Source: Blastobasis lacticolella
Lineage: Eukaryota; Arthropoda; Insecta; Lepidoptera; Blastobasidae
Direction of reading: 5' to 3'
NCBI GenBank assembly: GCA_905147135.1
Contig: LR990043.1
Coordinates: forward strand, 18,353,584 to 18,417,583
DNA: 64,000 bases
The translations under genes and the position numbers were made by a program. Below, piece after piece: positions 54,061 to 64,000 of the stretch; position 1 is the stretch's first letter, and every line of letters starts with the position of its first letter. The notes beneath the pieces were generated by a model. That model was not told where the DNA came from. It did not search any database and saw only the letters and a list, made by a program, of their open reading frames with translations.

Positions 54061-55260
54061 TATTAAGCAGCCTAAAGTAAGTAAAAACACTTTATACAAG
54101 ACAATATACAAGAATCAGCATAATATACCGCTTTTATCGCTTTAAGCGATCTCTCCCAGATCTAATACTAAATATAAATACAATATAATCACAAAGAATT
54201 CTATAATACTATACTATAAAAATCAAAAACAGAAAATTTATTTACTGCATACAGTTCGACTTTGAGAAGAAATACTCGTGTACCTTCTTTTTAAAAGTAG
54301 GTAATGAAGTACCGTGTCGTATCTTTCTCGGCAGAGCGTCCCATAGGTGGGCAGATTGAACAGTAAAAGGTTCCCTGTAATATCCTGATCGAGAAAAGGG
54401 GGCTCTAAGAAGGTTATCAGACTTCGACCGGAGACCACGATCATGATCCGCACCCAAAAACCGGAACCTCTCCGACAAATACTCAGGTGCGAGTGGGTTA
54501 TTTATAACACATCGAGAGCGCGTGTGGGTCTCTTCGCAATCTGACCGGAAGCCATCCCAACTGTGCCCGGAAACCGGAGTCATGGTCGAAGTTGCGCAGC
54601 CCGAAAATAAAACGTAAACAGAGATTTTGTAGACGCTGCAGTTTGTTTAGGAGATCTTCATTGAGGTAACAGATATCTGCATAGTCAAGGATCGGAAGAA
54701 GCAGTACCTGCGCAAGCTCGACTTTGGTTTTAACTGGTAGTAGATTCCTCCACCGTCTCAATACTCCAGCCGCTGCAAAGACTTCGGCTCACCTCAGAAA
54801 CCTGTAGCGCCCAGGATAAAGTACTGTCGAAGTACACGCCCAAATTCTTCACGGTTTTGCTGAAGACCAGAGGAGTGCCGTCAAAGAATGAATGAATGAA
54901 ATGAAAAATTCTTTATTGCTTATACATAGAATAAAACAAAAACATAGGAAAAAATAAACAAATAAAAGCAACCGGCGGCCTTATCGCTTAAAGCGATTTC
55001 TTCCAGGCAACCTTAAACATCTAAAAACAGAGTAAACCCTAGGATAGATGGTAAGTCTGTTCTACTGAACATTACAACCCAAATATGACTGGCGGTAAAT
55101 CTTCCAGATTTAAACGTGCCATTTGCTTAGGTCGACCGATAACAATGACCTGGGACTTGCTTGGATTCACAGTAAGACAATGCTTACGGCTCCACTCAAG
55201 CTCAGTCGCCAAATTACAGTTTATCCTGTCGATGCCTTTTTTTTTAACACAGGAAAATGC
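54061..55260 (-). mobile_element. LINE 3' fragment (RT C-terminus), with nested retroposon
   Basis: 55085-55250 encodes LTVNPSKSQVIVIGRPKQMA and LEDLPPVIF. 54498-54890 encodes VKNLGVYF-like sequence, LRRWRNLL-like and LLPILDYADICYL with LQRLQNLCLRFIFGLR. 54242-54583 ends HLWDALPRKIRHGTSLPTFK. A 200-bp insert at 54886-55080 splits it. The tail side near 54061-54120 is A/T-rich. Confidence 0.72.
54886..55080 (-). mobile_element. Nested 3'-end retroposon with ATTC tail
   Basis: On the minus strand it ends AATAAAGAATTTTTCATTTC and (ATTC)n. Its removal approximately joins PPVIF to DGTPL in the host LINE. Confidence 0.6.
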
Positions 55261-55432
55261 ATTACGCATTCCCACCCTTTGGGGATGGAGTGGGATATGT
55301 GGAACTCCTGCCAGTAACAAAGTTCCCAGCAGTCTACCCACTAAAACCCTGCGGTTTTCCCTCATCGCCTGAGTGGAGAGGATCTTGGGATCAGCATAGC
55401 CCGGCCCCAGGACCCCTCCGGCGTGTGCTCAC

Positions 55433-55987
55433 CTACGTGGCGGGCACGACAGGCTCCCCTGTTGGCGGGGGAGCGGTAAGAATAACCGGAAGGACCGGGC
55501 TATTCCCATCCCTAAGAGACCGGTGCAATGCCACCGTGGGTGCCACCGTCCCCACACCCGTCGCCAGCCGGTGTCCAGTAGGGGCGGTATAGCGGTTATA
55601 TAACCGCCTTCTTCCCTCCCTTCTCCGTCTGCGAAGCGAATCTGCCTGAGGGTCTTCCTCCCTCTTCCGCTCCGCGGCCTCCTTCTGGGATATTACGTCC
55701 TCGCATAAGGAGGCCATGACACTCCAGACCTCTTCACTTCCGAGCATAGCGTATACTACACTCGGAAGTGAGAGGTCAGTTCCGACCTCTGTAATGAGGG
55801 CGCGACGTTGCGTCGCCCAACTAGGGCATACTGCGAGAGTGTGCTCTGGTGTGTCCTCCGCTGAGTCACAACTGTGACACCCCGGGGACCCCTCTCGTCC
55901 AATTCGGTGCAGGAATGTCCCGATACAGCCATGTCCCGTTAACATCTGCACCAATCGGAACGCAGGCCTCGCGTTGTCTGCACACAC
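55433..55987 (-). pseudogene. R1-type pol C-terminal zinc-knuckle region
   Basis: This 184-codon frame encodes FRLVQMLTGHGCIGTFLHRI, then CHSCDSAEDTPEHTLAVCPS (Cys-His knuckle), LPSVVYAMLGSEEVW and an Arg-rich tail. The pattern matches the end of R1-clade ORF2. The apparent start codon belongs to the fused gag part. Confidence 0.75.
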
Positions 55988-55998
55988 GGCACAGTTTA

Positions 55999-56316
55999 GG
56001 GAACGTACCCATACTACGTGACCTGTTTTTTAAGATTTTTTGACCCCCCCCTCCCCTCGGTGACCACTCGTAGTATATGCCAAGACCCCCCCCCCCCTTA
56101 AAGTTTTTCGTAGCATTGACAAGTATTTTTTTTAATTATTTCGCAGGCAGAAAGTGTAACAAATGAAAATAATTTGACTCATATTTGCAATTTCTTGCGG
56201 CGAAATCGACTACGTAACAAAAATTTAAGCCACCCCCCCGCTCCTGTGACTGAGCGTAGTATTTTGAAGATCTCCCTCCCCCCCCTAAACGGGTCACGTA
56301 GTATGGGTACGTTCCC
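55999..56316. mobile_element. 318-bp MITE with TTA target duplication
   Basis: The ends are GGGAACGTACCCATACTACG and a long inverse match (about 28 bp). TTA flanks both sides (55996-55998 and 56317-56319), consistent with a PIF/Harbinger-type target. The interior has several C-runs (CCCCCCCC). Removal restores the R1 gag frame. Confidence 0.8.
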
Positions 56317-56329
56317 TTACCTTGATCAG

Positions 56330-57150
56330 CTACTAGACTTATGTCCTGGTGTGCTGCAGCGAGGGCACAGGTCGGATCTATCCTTCTCAGATGGGTAGAG
56401 TGCACGGGTGTGCCCGATGCCGTAACACCTAAAACAGCGCAGAGGCTGCTCTTCTAGTGCCCGAACAACACCCGAGCTAAAACCTACGAGGATTCGACCC
56501 CTTTGTAAAACAGCTTTGGCCGCAGTAGTGGGGCATTGCAGGCGGATAGTGCCTACACCTCCGCGACCAGTGCGTACCTCGCCAGCCTTGACAGCCTCTT
56601 CAAGACAGCCACCAATTGCGGCTATAACTGACACCACATCAGCCCTGGTGACCGAGTAGTCAAGCTCAGAAATAACCAAGGCCGAATTCTTGACCGGTCT
56701 AGCCACATAGCTACATCCGCTATGGCTTCCTAAATTTTTTCCGCTAAAAGGTTTGCGTAGGTTGTTCAACTTCCGTTGAGCATCCGCTTGGCTGACGCAA
56801 TGTCCCGTGGTTGGCTTACGTTCTCTTTTCGCCGTCGAGGCCTTTCTCGATTAGCTCTTTGACAATTTACTATCAGAGCTGGACTCGCCTGTGTCCTTCG
56901 ACTTGCGTTTTCGGTAATTAGCACCGTCATCCGCAGTCGAACAGACGCTCGACGCATCCGTTAAAGTGCCTTCGCCAGTCTCTGATCCGTTGTCATGTCT
57001 AAATAAACGACATCCGCATGCAACGGGCACAGCCCGATTGCTGGTGTGCCTCCCAAAGGAGGCACCGTAGTCAGACATACCCTCCCTCGCCACCTCGTCA
57101 TACTCACGAAGTAGCTTCTCTAAGACCACAACTAAACTCTTTTTGTCCAT
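56330..57150 (-). pseudogene. R1-type gag (ORF1)
   Basis: The start MDKKSLVVVLEKLLREYDEV at 57150 is favoured over the upstream 57300 ATG. A Ser/Lys-rich middle follows, with a frame break near 56850-56770, then VARPVKNSALVISELDYSVT, TIRLQCPTTAAKAVL and zinc knuckles CFRCYGIGHT and CPRCSTPGH. It is a nucleic-acid-binding ORF1 of R1-clade LINEs. It is broken by the frameshift and by a TGA in the third knuckle. Confidence 0.7.
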
Positions 57151-57309
57151 GATGAACAAAATCCAACGCCAGTCAAGAGCACAATGGGCACAATTGCACA
57201 CTGATCGCAATATGTCGCAAGAACGCCTCCTCTGCGAAGATTCAGCCGGGCCTGATGCTGCGTTACCGCATGCAGGACACCGTTTACCAGGGAGCACCAC
57301 GTGGAAGTG

Positions 57310-59006
57310 TCGATGCCTGCCACAATGTCGTCAACACCAGCCTGTGTATAAACTTGGAGATCGTCTGCGTAGAGGTGATACTGGCTCTTAAGGAAGGGGG
57401 TAAGGCAGTTAATGAAGATGGAAAACAGGAGAGGTGATAGGACGCCGCCCTAGGGCACACCAGCAGTAACATCACAGAGTGATGATGTTTTGCCATCAAT
57501 GCGGATACACTGTTTCCATCCATAGAAGTAGCTGCGAAACCACTTCACCGCAATCGACGACCCCCCCATTGACTCCAGCATCGTGAGACGAACGTCAAAA
57601 TAAGCCGTATTGAACGCGTTACTAAAGTCTAATAGAGTGATTATGGTAACTAGTTGATTGGACATTCCCAATCGTATATCATCAGACACTTCATCAAGAG
57701 CGGTCACTGTGCTATGCCCCGGGCGGAAACCGGACTCATAAGGGCTAAGAAAGAAATTTTTGTTAGGGAAAGAACATAGCTGTTGTTGGACGAGACGTTC
57801 CAAAACCTTAGAAAGGAAAGGGAGTATAGAAATCGGAATAGGAAACGGAAACAGGATTGCCAGTTTTAGAAATCGGGATGACAGCAGCTTGCTGCCAACA
57901 GTCGGGGAAAGAGCCAGTGTCGAGGGAAAAATTAAAAATGTGGCCAAGAATGGGTAGGACGACCTCAAGAGATAAGATGATCATCTTTCGGCTTATCCCA
58001 TCGCATCCTTCAGCATTAGAGGAAGTGGACGTAATTTGTTTTCTATTGTCTCGCTCTGACACGGCCTCGAAGCTAAAAGGAGAATATAAAGGAGGGACTG
58101 TGGAAGACAGTGCCCGCAGTGTAGCCTACTTAGTAAGGATGGGAAAAGGACAGGAGGAAGTGAAGTGATGATTTAGGGATTCAATGTCTAGGTCAGGACT
58201 GGGGAAGGAATTGGTTTTACCAATGCCAAGGGAGTTAAGGAATGTCCAAACCTTAGCAGGACTACGATTCTGCACAGAATCGTGGATGTATCGACGCTGA
58301 GCGTCTCTGCAAATCTGCTGCATCGATTTCTCAATTCCTTATATCTGCAACATGAAATTTCAGAGGGATTATTTTTGTATTTTGTCTTGGCCGCATTCCT
58401 TTTGCGTATAAGCATCCTCAAGTCATCCGTAAGCCAAGGTGCTGGGAAATGCTTTAATTTCATAGGAGCATGCTTGTCAAATAGCCCCGTCAGAAAAGAA
58501 CCAAATACCTCCAGCTTCTCATCCACAGTCGCAGCATTAAAGACAGCACACCAGTCGATATTGTTAAGATCCGACATAAATTCGGGATCCTCAAAGTTCC
58601 CGAAACTGCGCTGCATGACGATTCGACGTTTAGAATTAGGACATCTTACCTTATAAGATACATAAATAAGGTCATGATACGAGAAAGCATCAGCCGGTTA
58701 TTGGCCGTGCGAATAAACGCGGTCTGCGGAGGGAACAATGGCAAGATCCAATAAAGATGGAGCACAGTAAGGGAACCTATGTGTTGCCGATAAAGGAAGC
58801 AGATTAAGATTTGCAGCGTTGACCAGTGATCGTAATCGTACCGAACGAGAGTCATTTTTAATAAGACAGGTGTTGAAATCGCCCATTAAAATTGTGTGGT
58901 CTACAGAAGTAACAAAGTTTTCGAGAAGGGTTTCTAATTGAGAGAAATAGTTAATTAATAAGGAAGGGCTGTTCACAACATCAAAAAGGATCTTACAGTT
59001 TCCCAA
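57310..59006 (-). mobile_element. Jockey-group LINE fragment (endonuclease to RT)
   Basis: The order is 58698-59006 (HTILMGDFNTCLIKND, LLDLAIV), 58188-58616 (APWLTDDLRMLIRKRN), 57450-57968 (PISILPFLSKVLERLVQQQL, SGFRPGHSTVTALDEV, LLDFSNAFNTA, DVTAGVP) and 57310-57450 (GGVLSPLLFSIFIN, YHLYADDLQVYTQ). It is truncated at both ends with frameshifts. The R1 element abuts its 3' side. Confidence 0.78.
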
Positions 59007-59054
59007 CAGTACCTGTAGAATAGTGTTATTACATGCCTACAGAACCGGGTTGAA

Positions 59055-59246
59055 TCAGGGGCTCTTCTGTCCCCCAAGCCAGCTAACCACATCACCTCGC
59101 CTCTCTGGGGCCATTCGCAACACCTTTGCCCAGTGGACCGCCCTTGTCAGGGATTTCTTTCTGTCTCTTTCAGCGGGGTCTTTCGCCGTCCACAAATACG
59201 TACGTGTCGATGGATAGGCACCAAAGGGCATAGTTTTTTTTTTCAA
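59055..59246 (-). other. Unrecognised short ORF
   Basis: A 63-codon frame (YPSTRTYLWTAKDPAERDRK and AVHWAKVLRMAPERRGDVV) looks protein-like rather than random, but I cannot assign it. It lies between a LINE fragment and the SP4 exon. It may be part of a retroelement. Confidence 0.3.
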
Positions 59247-59350
59247 CCCTGGGTTCGGCTTTGGTTGCGTTTGATACTGAGGCTCGGAATGCGTATAGAG
59301 TAAAAAGTTGTGCTCTGATGGTTAATATATAATAATAATAACTTATTTAC

Positions 59351-59962
59351 ATCGATTAATCCCCATCCGGCTAGCTCAGCTTGCTCGTGGTATGGGGGCT
59401 CCCTCACATCGCCGCTCTCTTTATAAATCTGTTAAATTTCAAAGTGCCATGCAATCTAACAAGAGCTATATCGTTTTCCATGGTAGTCCCATTATAATGC
59501 TCGTCCTGTAGAAAGTGGTCTGCTGTCTTCTTTAAGCCATATCTTCTGCCTTCTGATCCTAGATTTGCCAAAATGAAGGTTCGGGGCACGGGCATACATT
59601 CCTCAAAGCAATGGGCGGCGGATAGCACGAAATTTTGGTTGATTATGGAGCCACTGCAAAAGCGAGCCGGAACGCCTTTAAAGTCATTAGCACTGTCACG
59701 ATCACTCTCGCTGTAACTGTCACTGAAACTGTAACTGCCGTCACTGCCACTGTCACTGTCATTGTCAAAGACACTGGTGACAATGGAATTCTTGAATCCC
59801 TTCCCGGGCCGGAACTTCGAAACTGAATCGAAAGGAAAGCCGCGTGAGGAAAATTTTGAATGCTCGCATACACGCCGTCGACAATGTCCTCGGTCTGACC
59901 CCGGCGCTAAACGGACAGTTGACGAAAATAATAAAAATACTAACAATATTAAAAGTAATCAT
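59351..59962 (-). pseudogene. SP4 exon 1, frameshifted serine protease paralogue
   Basis: The start MITFNIVSIFIIFVNCPFSA aligns with the other copies. Three frameshifts follow: near 59905 (after which TEDIVDGVYASIQNFPH is readable, IVGG changed to IVDG), near 59828 (then the Ser/Asp-rich segment DNDSDSGSDGSYSFSDSYSE, CSGSI, SAAHC, ECMPVP and NDIALVRL) and near 59408 (then AELAGWGLID). The donor is GTAAAT, where its relatives have GTAAGT or GTACGT. Total length is 612 nt, still a multiple of three. I found no matching exons 2-4 downstream, where LINE fragments occupy the space. It is a pseudogene. Confidence 0.85.
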
Positions 59963-60088
59963 TTGATATAGATACATAACAATTACGAAGCGCGTCTTTC
60001 TTAAAATACACATTTACATTATACTCAATCATTCCTCAAACAAAGTCGTCACAGTCGTGAATTGGCGTCACAGCAAATAATAGTAGTT

Positions 60089-60190
60089 TATGCAACTGTC
60101 ATATAAAAGGGATATTAAAACATGAGTGTCTGTTTATGATAATAGTTTGACATGAGTGTTTTAATACCTAATGATATGCAGTTGCATACA
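60089..60190. mobile_element. ~100-bp foldback element
   Basis: TATGCAACTGTCATAT at the left pairs with ATATGCAGTTGCATA at the right. Inner ATTAAAACA and TGTTTTAAT also pair. It lies in the SP4 promoter. Confidence 0.55.
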
Positions 60191-60705
60191 CTACTTTATC
60201 TACGCTCATATTTTTATGTTAAAATATCGTACCTATAATTTTCTCAACTTAGCTGGAAGTAAGCTGCGAGTCAGTTCTGTTGTATCTACGCTTCGAGGAT
60301 ATCAAGCGACGGGAAATTCACTTTAGTACTTTCACATTTATCTATTTATTTGCTTAAATAAGAAAAAACATTCACAAACACAAATTACAAAAATTACAAA
60401 AAATATTCTGTTTAGCGGGAAAATAATTACACAGAATGTAAACAGGAAAATTTAAATTTGTTAAGGACATTTAAGTATTCAGCCTACATTACGCCGTGTC
60501 CCGGCAAAAAATTAAAAAATAAAAGTGTTGCATAATGATTAAAAAGTTATTTTACGATACAGCTGTAATAAAAATAGTATGGGAAATGCTGTATCGAAAA
60601 GTGATTTTTTAAAATTATATAGTCTAGCGTGATAAAAGTGTACTCTTAAACGACTGTTTTCGAATATGTAATTGGAACATTACGCTATGAGTGTAGATAA
60701 ACTAC
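60191..60705. mobile_element. ~510-bp insertion in SP4 upstream region
   Basis: The left end ACTACTTTATCTACGCTCAT has an inverse near 60686-60705 (ATGAGTGTAGATAAACTAC). The interior is AT-rich and noncoding. Borders are approximate. Confidence 0.45.
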
Positions 60706-60840
60706 ATTAAACGCAATTATGTAACTAATTTACTTCGTTTTAATACGACTATGATATCATTTACGATATTTCGTACGGATTTTTTATCGATAACACCAAG
60801 AATTAAAACTGAGATGGATAGTGCGCACAAGACGATATAA

Positions 60841-61792
60841 GTCGATTACGTCAAGAAGGCGGGCTCCATACAAACGAAGTTTGATAATTATTTCCATATT
60901 AACCCTAGATTACTAACCTTCGTCGACTCGATGACGCGAACTTTTAAAAATCGCAAAAAGTCCTCAGTACGCGATCGCACTTCTTCCATACTTTGACTAA
61001 TCTCAGTTGACCGGTAGCCCTCGCGCCTCATGAGAGTGTTTTAAGTATAGGAGGCCCGTGAGCGTTATTCCAGCAACCATGACTCTTTGCATCGACGAAT
61101 GTTAGTAATTACGTGATTTTTTATTATTTCATTTGTGTGTTTTTGCGTTCTTATTTCTGTTGTAGATGTATTTTATTTATTTTCAACGCTATTTATAAGT
61201 CATTGTTTTAGATACAAATCGTCAGTTAATATTACAAGTACGAAAATTCGTCGATAAAACCTCAAAAATACAAAGAACACTCAGAGACCAATGGATGTCA
61301 TGGATGGAATGAGTTTTATTGGCATATTTACATTATCTGCAGTAATGAAATAATAAATTTATTAGTCTGTTATGTCTGTGGATATCCCACAGACATAACA
61401 GACTAAACACAAATCACAAATATTCCTTGTTCTACAATGATTATGAATCTTGCTATCCCGTTTTTTCACCCACAGGAACGAGCATGTCAGAAAGCGATGA
61501 GCGCAATGTTTTGAACGTTCACCACGTTGCTCTAGCTAATAACGACCAGACGTTTCTTTTGAAACATCGGTGTAAAGGTGACAGTCTAAAATTTTCCTGA
61601 CCACCAGCCGGCATAGTGAGAGTTGTAATGAACAAAGCTTATAAAACGTAATATCCTCTCGTAATTATTTAAATTCTTTAGCTGGCCAATATTTTTTATA
61701 TTAATGTTTAAAATATTACTAATTTGCTAGGAAATGAACGCATTTTTGGCATGAAATTATGAACACACCCGAAAAAAGCTATGGATGCTCAA
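60841..61792. other. No gene recognised; perfect hairpin at 61362-61406
   Basis: Intergenic, upstream of SP4. The only marked structure is an exact 20-bp inverted repeat with a 5-nt spacer. Confidence 0.45.
61362..61406. repeat. Perfect 20-bp inverted repeat
   Basis: TTAGTCTGTTATGTCTGTGG (61362-61381) is exactly complementary to 61387-61406 around ATATC. Confidence 0.9.
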
Positions 61793-61903
61793 ACTTATCT
61801 GACCCAGTGGCCAAAACTAGAACCAAGTGTCGCCATTTTGAAATGTCATGTCAATGCCATTAACAGCGACGCTGTCACTGGATAAGATTAAGTTTGTGGC
61901 ACT
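61793..61903 (+). mobile_element. Short MITE family member, copy 2
   Basis: It begins AACTTATCTGACCCAGTGGC and ends CACTGGATAAGATTAAGTTT, giving inverted ends. The middle, CATTTTGAAATGTCATG plus CAGCGACGCTGTCAC, is shared with the copies at 62234-62334 and 11066-11157. Confidence 0.7.
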
Positions 61904-62099
61904 GCATAGACAGACAGGTAAAAAAATTCTAGGTTTGGACATTGACAATGACAGTCATGTCATTGTCTTTGTCATACACTGCCACTAATGACGAATGAAA
62001 CTCCACACTCCGTTAGGAAGACCTGCCCTGTGGTTGTGATTTCTATGGCGATGATAGGATGTGAGCGAGTTAATTAGCCATAATAATATGTATTATGAT

Positions 62100-62670
62100 G
62101 CTGGGGAATTCTACTTATTATTTTAGTTTCTTTTTGGCCACATCCGTCGGCCATTTTATGTATCAAAAGGTGTGTGCATTATACGCATTTTTGCCGTTGT
62201 GCCCCTTAAAAGGAGTTTTATTACAGAGCCATAAACTTGTCAGACCATGTGACAGCGTCGCTGTTGTTGGCATTGGCATGACATTTCAAAATGACGAGAC
62301 TTAATTCCAGTTTTGGCGATTGTGTCGGATAAGTTTTTATTATATAGTAAAAACCAAGGTTTAGCAATGCTAGTAGTGACCATTTCGTATTTGACGGTAG
62401 TCAAACGTTAGCATCGCAACGAGTTGGAAACTCGTTATGTGTGCCCCCTAATACCGTTGGCGAAGCGAGGTTGACGGAGATGTTGTACATACCATGATTC
62501 TAAGGAAATCTAGTTCTTGTGCTAGTTCATTTTAGGCACATCCGTGGGCTATTTTATGTAACATCAAAAGGTATGTCACGCGGCACGCCGCATTACCAGT
62601 GTTTTCTCAAAGCGATCGCATTACACGCATTATTGAACATAATGTCCTCTCCTTTTGAAAGGAGTTTTTT
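62100..62670 (+). repeat. Diverged direct repeat flanking a MITE
   Basis: 62120-62215 and 62530-62670 share CACATCCGT, GCTATTTTATGTA (or GCCATTTTATGTA), ATCAAAAGGT and AAAGGAGTTTT in order. The MITE copy at 62234-62334 lies between. The 69-codon frame at 62095-62304 is inside this and is not convincing. Confidence 0.5.
62234..62334 (-). mobile_element. Short MITE family member, copy 3
   Basis: It is the inverse of 61793-61903: AACTTGTCAGACC at the left, GTGACAGCGTCGCTGTTGTT, GACATTTCAAAATGACGAGA and GTCGGATAAGTTT at the right end. Confidence 0.7.
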
Positions 62671-62759
62671 CTTTCCTCATTGATTTCTCTTCGCTATGAC
62701 GAAAAAAACTCCTTACTCCGGGCGTAAAAGGAGTTTCTTCTTTCATCGTTTACTCTACG

Positions 62760-63685
62760 GCTTGTTCCAGTGTTGCATGAGTGTCGCGTGAGTGTTGCAG
62801 TTTTGCTAAAAATATTTAGTTTTAAAAAAAATAATTGTGAAGAATTGGCTACACTTAGATTTCTTTTTTCAACTGATACGAGTTCCGTATTTTACATACT
62901 TCCGTTTTTCATTCACTTTGTACCGGCTGGATCTTAGTGAACACCTTGTATGAACCGATAGACCGTATCCTTTCATAATTTCCTAATCAAATTTAAATCA
63001 AACAATTTAAAAGACGGTGTAATGTAGTGCACAGTTATGTGAAAGCGAAAAGTATGGAAATACACCTGGATTATCCTTTCACCGCTAAATAAACAATCGT
63101 GGTCGTGGCTATCGAGAATCAATTTTAGAAATTGTGATAAAAATATGCATAGTAATAGTGTGAATTTGCAATAATTGAAATCTTTATCTTAAAACAACAT
63201 GACATTAAAGACAGATTTAAAATTATGGGCAAATTAAGTTAAATATCGGTGTCTAAATAGATATGGAAATATATCGATGTAAACAGGGTCGGATTTAGTA
63301 TTTGTTGTATAGAATTTTAATACTCAAATATTGTACATAGCGGTCCACAATTTTATATTTATTAGCGTTCCGTACCAAAAATTTACCTAAATGATATTTT
63401 AAATGTTCAGACATTAAAAAGAAAACTTTACCGGATTAATCGCGAATTTACGTTTATTTTCATTTATTTATTCTTCTAGGTTTCCTGAAGACCAGACATG
63501 GTGATGTCTGGGTTGCAAATTGGAAGTGCTGTGTTGTAAACATTTTGAAGAACAAGGTAATAGGTATATGAAAGTCACTTCTGTCCTGGTGCCGTACCTA
63601 CCAGAATTTTTACTGAAAATAAAGAAAATGCTGCCTGTTTGATATATTTACTCTTTTCATTATTTTTTTGTTTATGACGATGTCC
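62760..63685. other. No gene recognised
   Basis: AT-rich intergenic sequence. Some short inverted repeats (AAAGGAGTTT family) occur just before it. Confidence 0.4.
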
Positions 63686-63689
63686 TCTA

Positions 63690-64000
63690 GAAGGCACGGT
63701 ATTCACGGTAGGATCGAGAGATCGAAAAGACGGTGGTAGGTATCAGGGCGTGGGTTTGATTCCCAGACACCTTAACTTTGAAAATGGTTTTTGTATTATA
63801 TAGGTACCTAATTCATATATGGATTCAAATAATTTATTTGGCTTTTCAGTGAAGGAAAATATCGTGAAAAAACTTGCATGTTAGATATTAATTCGAATTG
63901 TGAAGTCTGCCAATCCGCATTGGGCCTGAGTGGTAAACAATTGCCCGTTCTCTCTCAATGAGAGGACAGATCTATTCCCTAGTAGTTCAGATGTGTATAG
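63690..64000 (+). mobile_element. tRNA-derived SINE, cut by window edge
   Basis: The head has GGGTTTGATTCCCAGACACC (B box). The body has AGTGAAGGAAAATATCGTGA and TGTGAAGTCTGCCAATCCGC, then TCTCTCTCAATGAGAGGACA. The pattern matches insect SINEs that share RTE 3' ends. The 3' end lies beyond the window. Confidence 0.7.

Larger units (their letters stand above)
55260..57150 (-). mobile_element. R1-type LINE with internal deletion (gag joined to pol C-terminus)
   Basis: ORF1 (57150 to about 56330) ends in a CCHC array and runs directly into the C-terminal pol segment (55987-55433) near RVCADNARPAF. Endonuclease and RT are absent, so an internal deletion joined the two. A 318-bp MITE sits at the junction. 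The region is relatively GC-rich, as usual for R1 elements. Confidence 0.72.
59963..60840 (-). promoter_or_regulatory. SP4 upstream region, split by insertions
   Basis: Homology to the SP3 flank covers 60045-60088 (GTCACAGTCGTGA, GGCGTCACAGCAAATAA) and resumes at about 60706-60811 (CGCAATTATG, CTTCGTT, TACGACTATG, TTATCGATAACACCAAGAAT). About 0.6 kb of unrelated sequence lies between. Confidence 0.55.

Overview
This window looks like eukaryotic, almost certainly lepidopteran (moth or butterfly), nuclear DNA. It is AT-rich, exons are short and separated by kilobase introns with GT-AG borders, and most of the sequence is transposable elements of types common in moths: Jockey, CR1/Daphne, RTE, I, R1 and R4/Dong LINEs, tRNA-derived SINEs, MITEs and a Gypsy LTR element. 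I see no bacterial-type operon, rRNA gene, CRISPR array or functional tRNA gene.

The only host genes I can support are a tandem array of secreted chymotrypsin-fold serine protease paralogues, all on the minus strand. From right to left they are SP4 (exon 1 at 59351-59962, frameshifted pseudogene), a promoter-only relic at about 52640-52800, SP3 (46302 to 26787, four exons, open, 400 residues predicted), SP2 (24713 to about 16696, three exons open, last exon not found) and SP1 (8867 to 839 and beyond the left edge, broken by an insertion and a stop codon). Their shared peculiarity is an acidic Ser-Asp repeat, encoded by a TCACTG hexamer repeat, set between the IVGG N-terminus and the catalytic His. 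SP3 also appears to carry a lysine-rich C-terminal exon. His, Asp and Ser of the triad are present. The usual Cys191-Cys220 pair is absent and two extra cysteines flank the acidic insert.

Layout: 1-8867 is SP1 with intron 1 filled by a Jockey-type LINE, a 2.05-kb long-TIR DNA transposon, an RTE fragment and a minisatellite-bearing repeat. 8868-16690 is intergenic, with foldback elements, MITEs, a defective Gypsy element and LINE fragments. 16696-24713 is SP2; its intron 1 holds an I-type LINE interrupted by three further insertions. 24714-26786 is intergenic with LINE scraps. 26787-46302 is SP3; its 16-kb intron 1 holds a minisatellite repeat, a broken Daphne/CR1 LINE, and an apparently intact 5-kb LINE inserted into an older LINE of opposite strand. 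46303-59350 is a LINE and SINE graveyard that includes an R4/Dong element sitting in TTA repeats. 59351-64000 is SP4, its disrupted upstream region, more MITEs and a SINE cut by the right edge.

In several cases removing a nested element plus one target-site copy restores the reading frame of the host element or gene. This gives element borders and target duplications directly from the sequence. Family names for transposons are recognition from memory of protein motifs, not database results.
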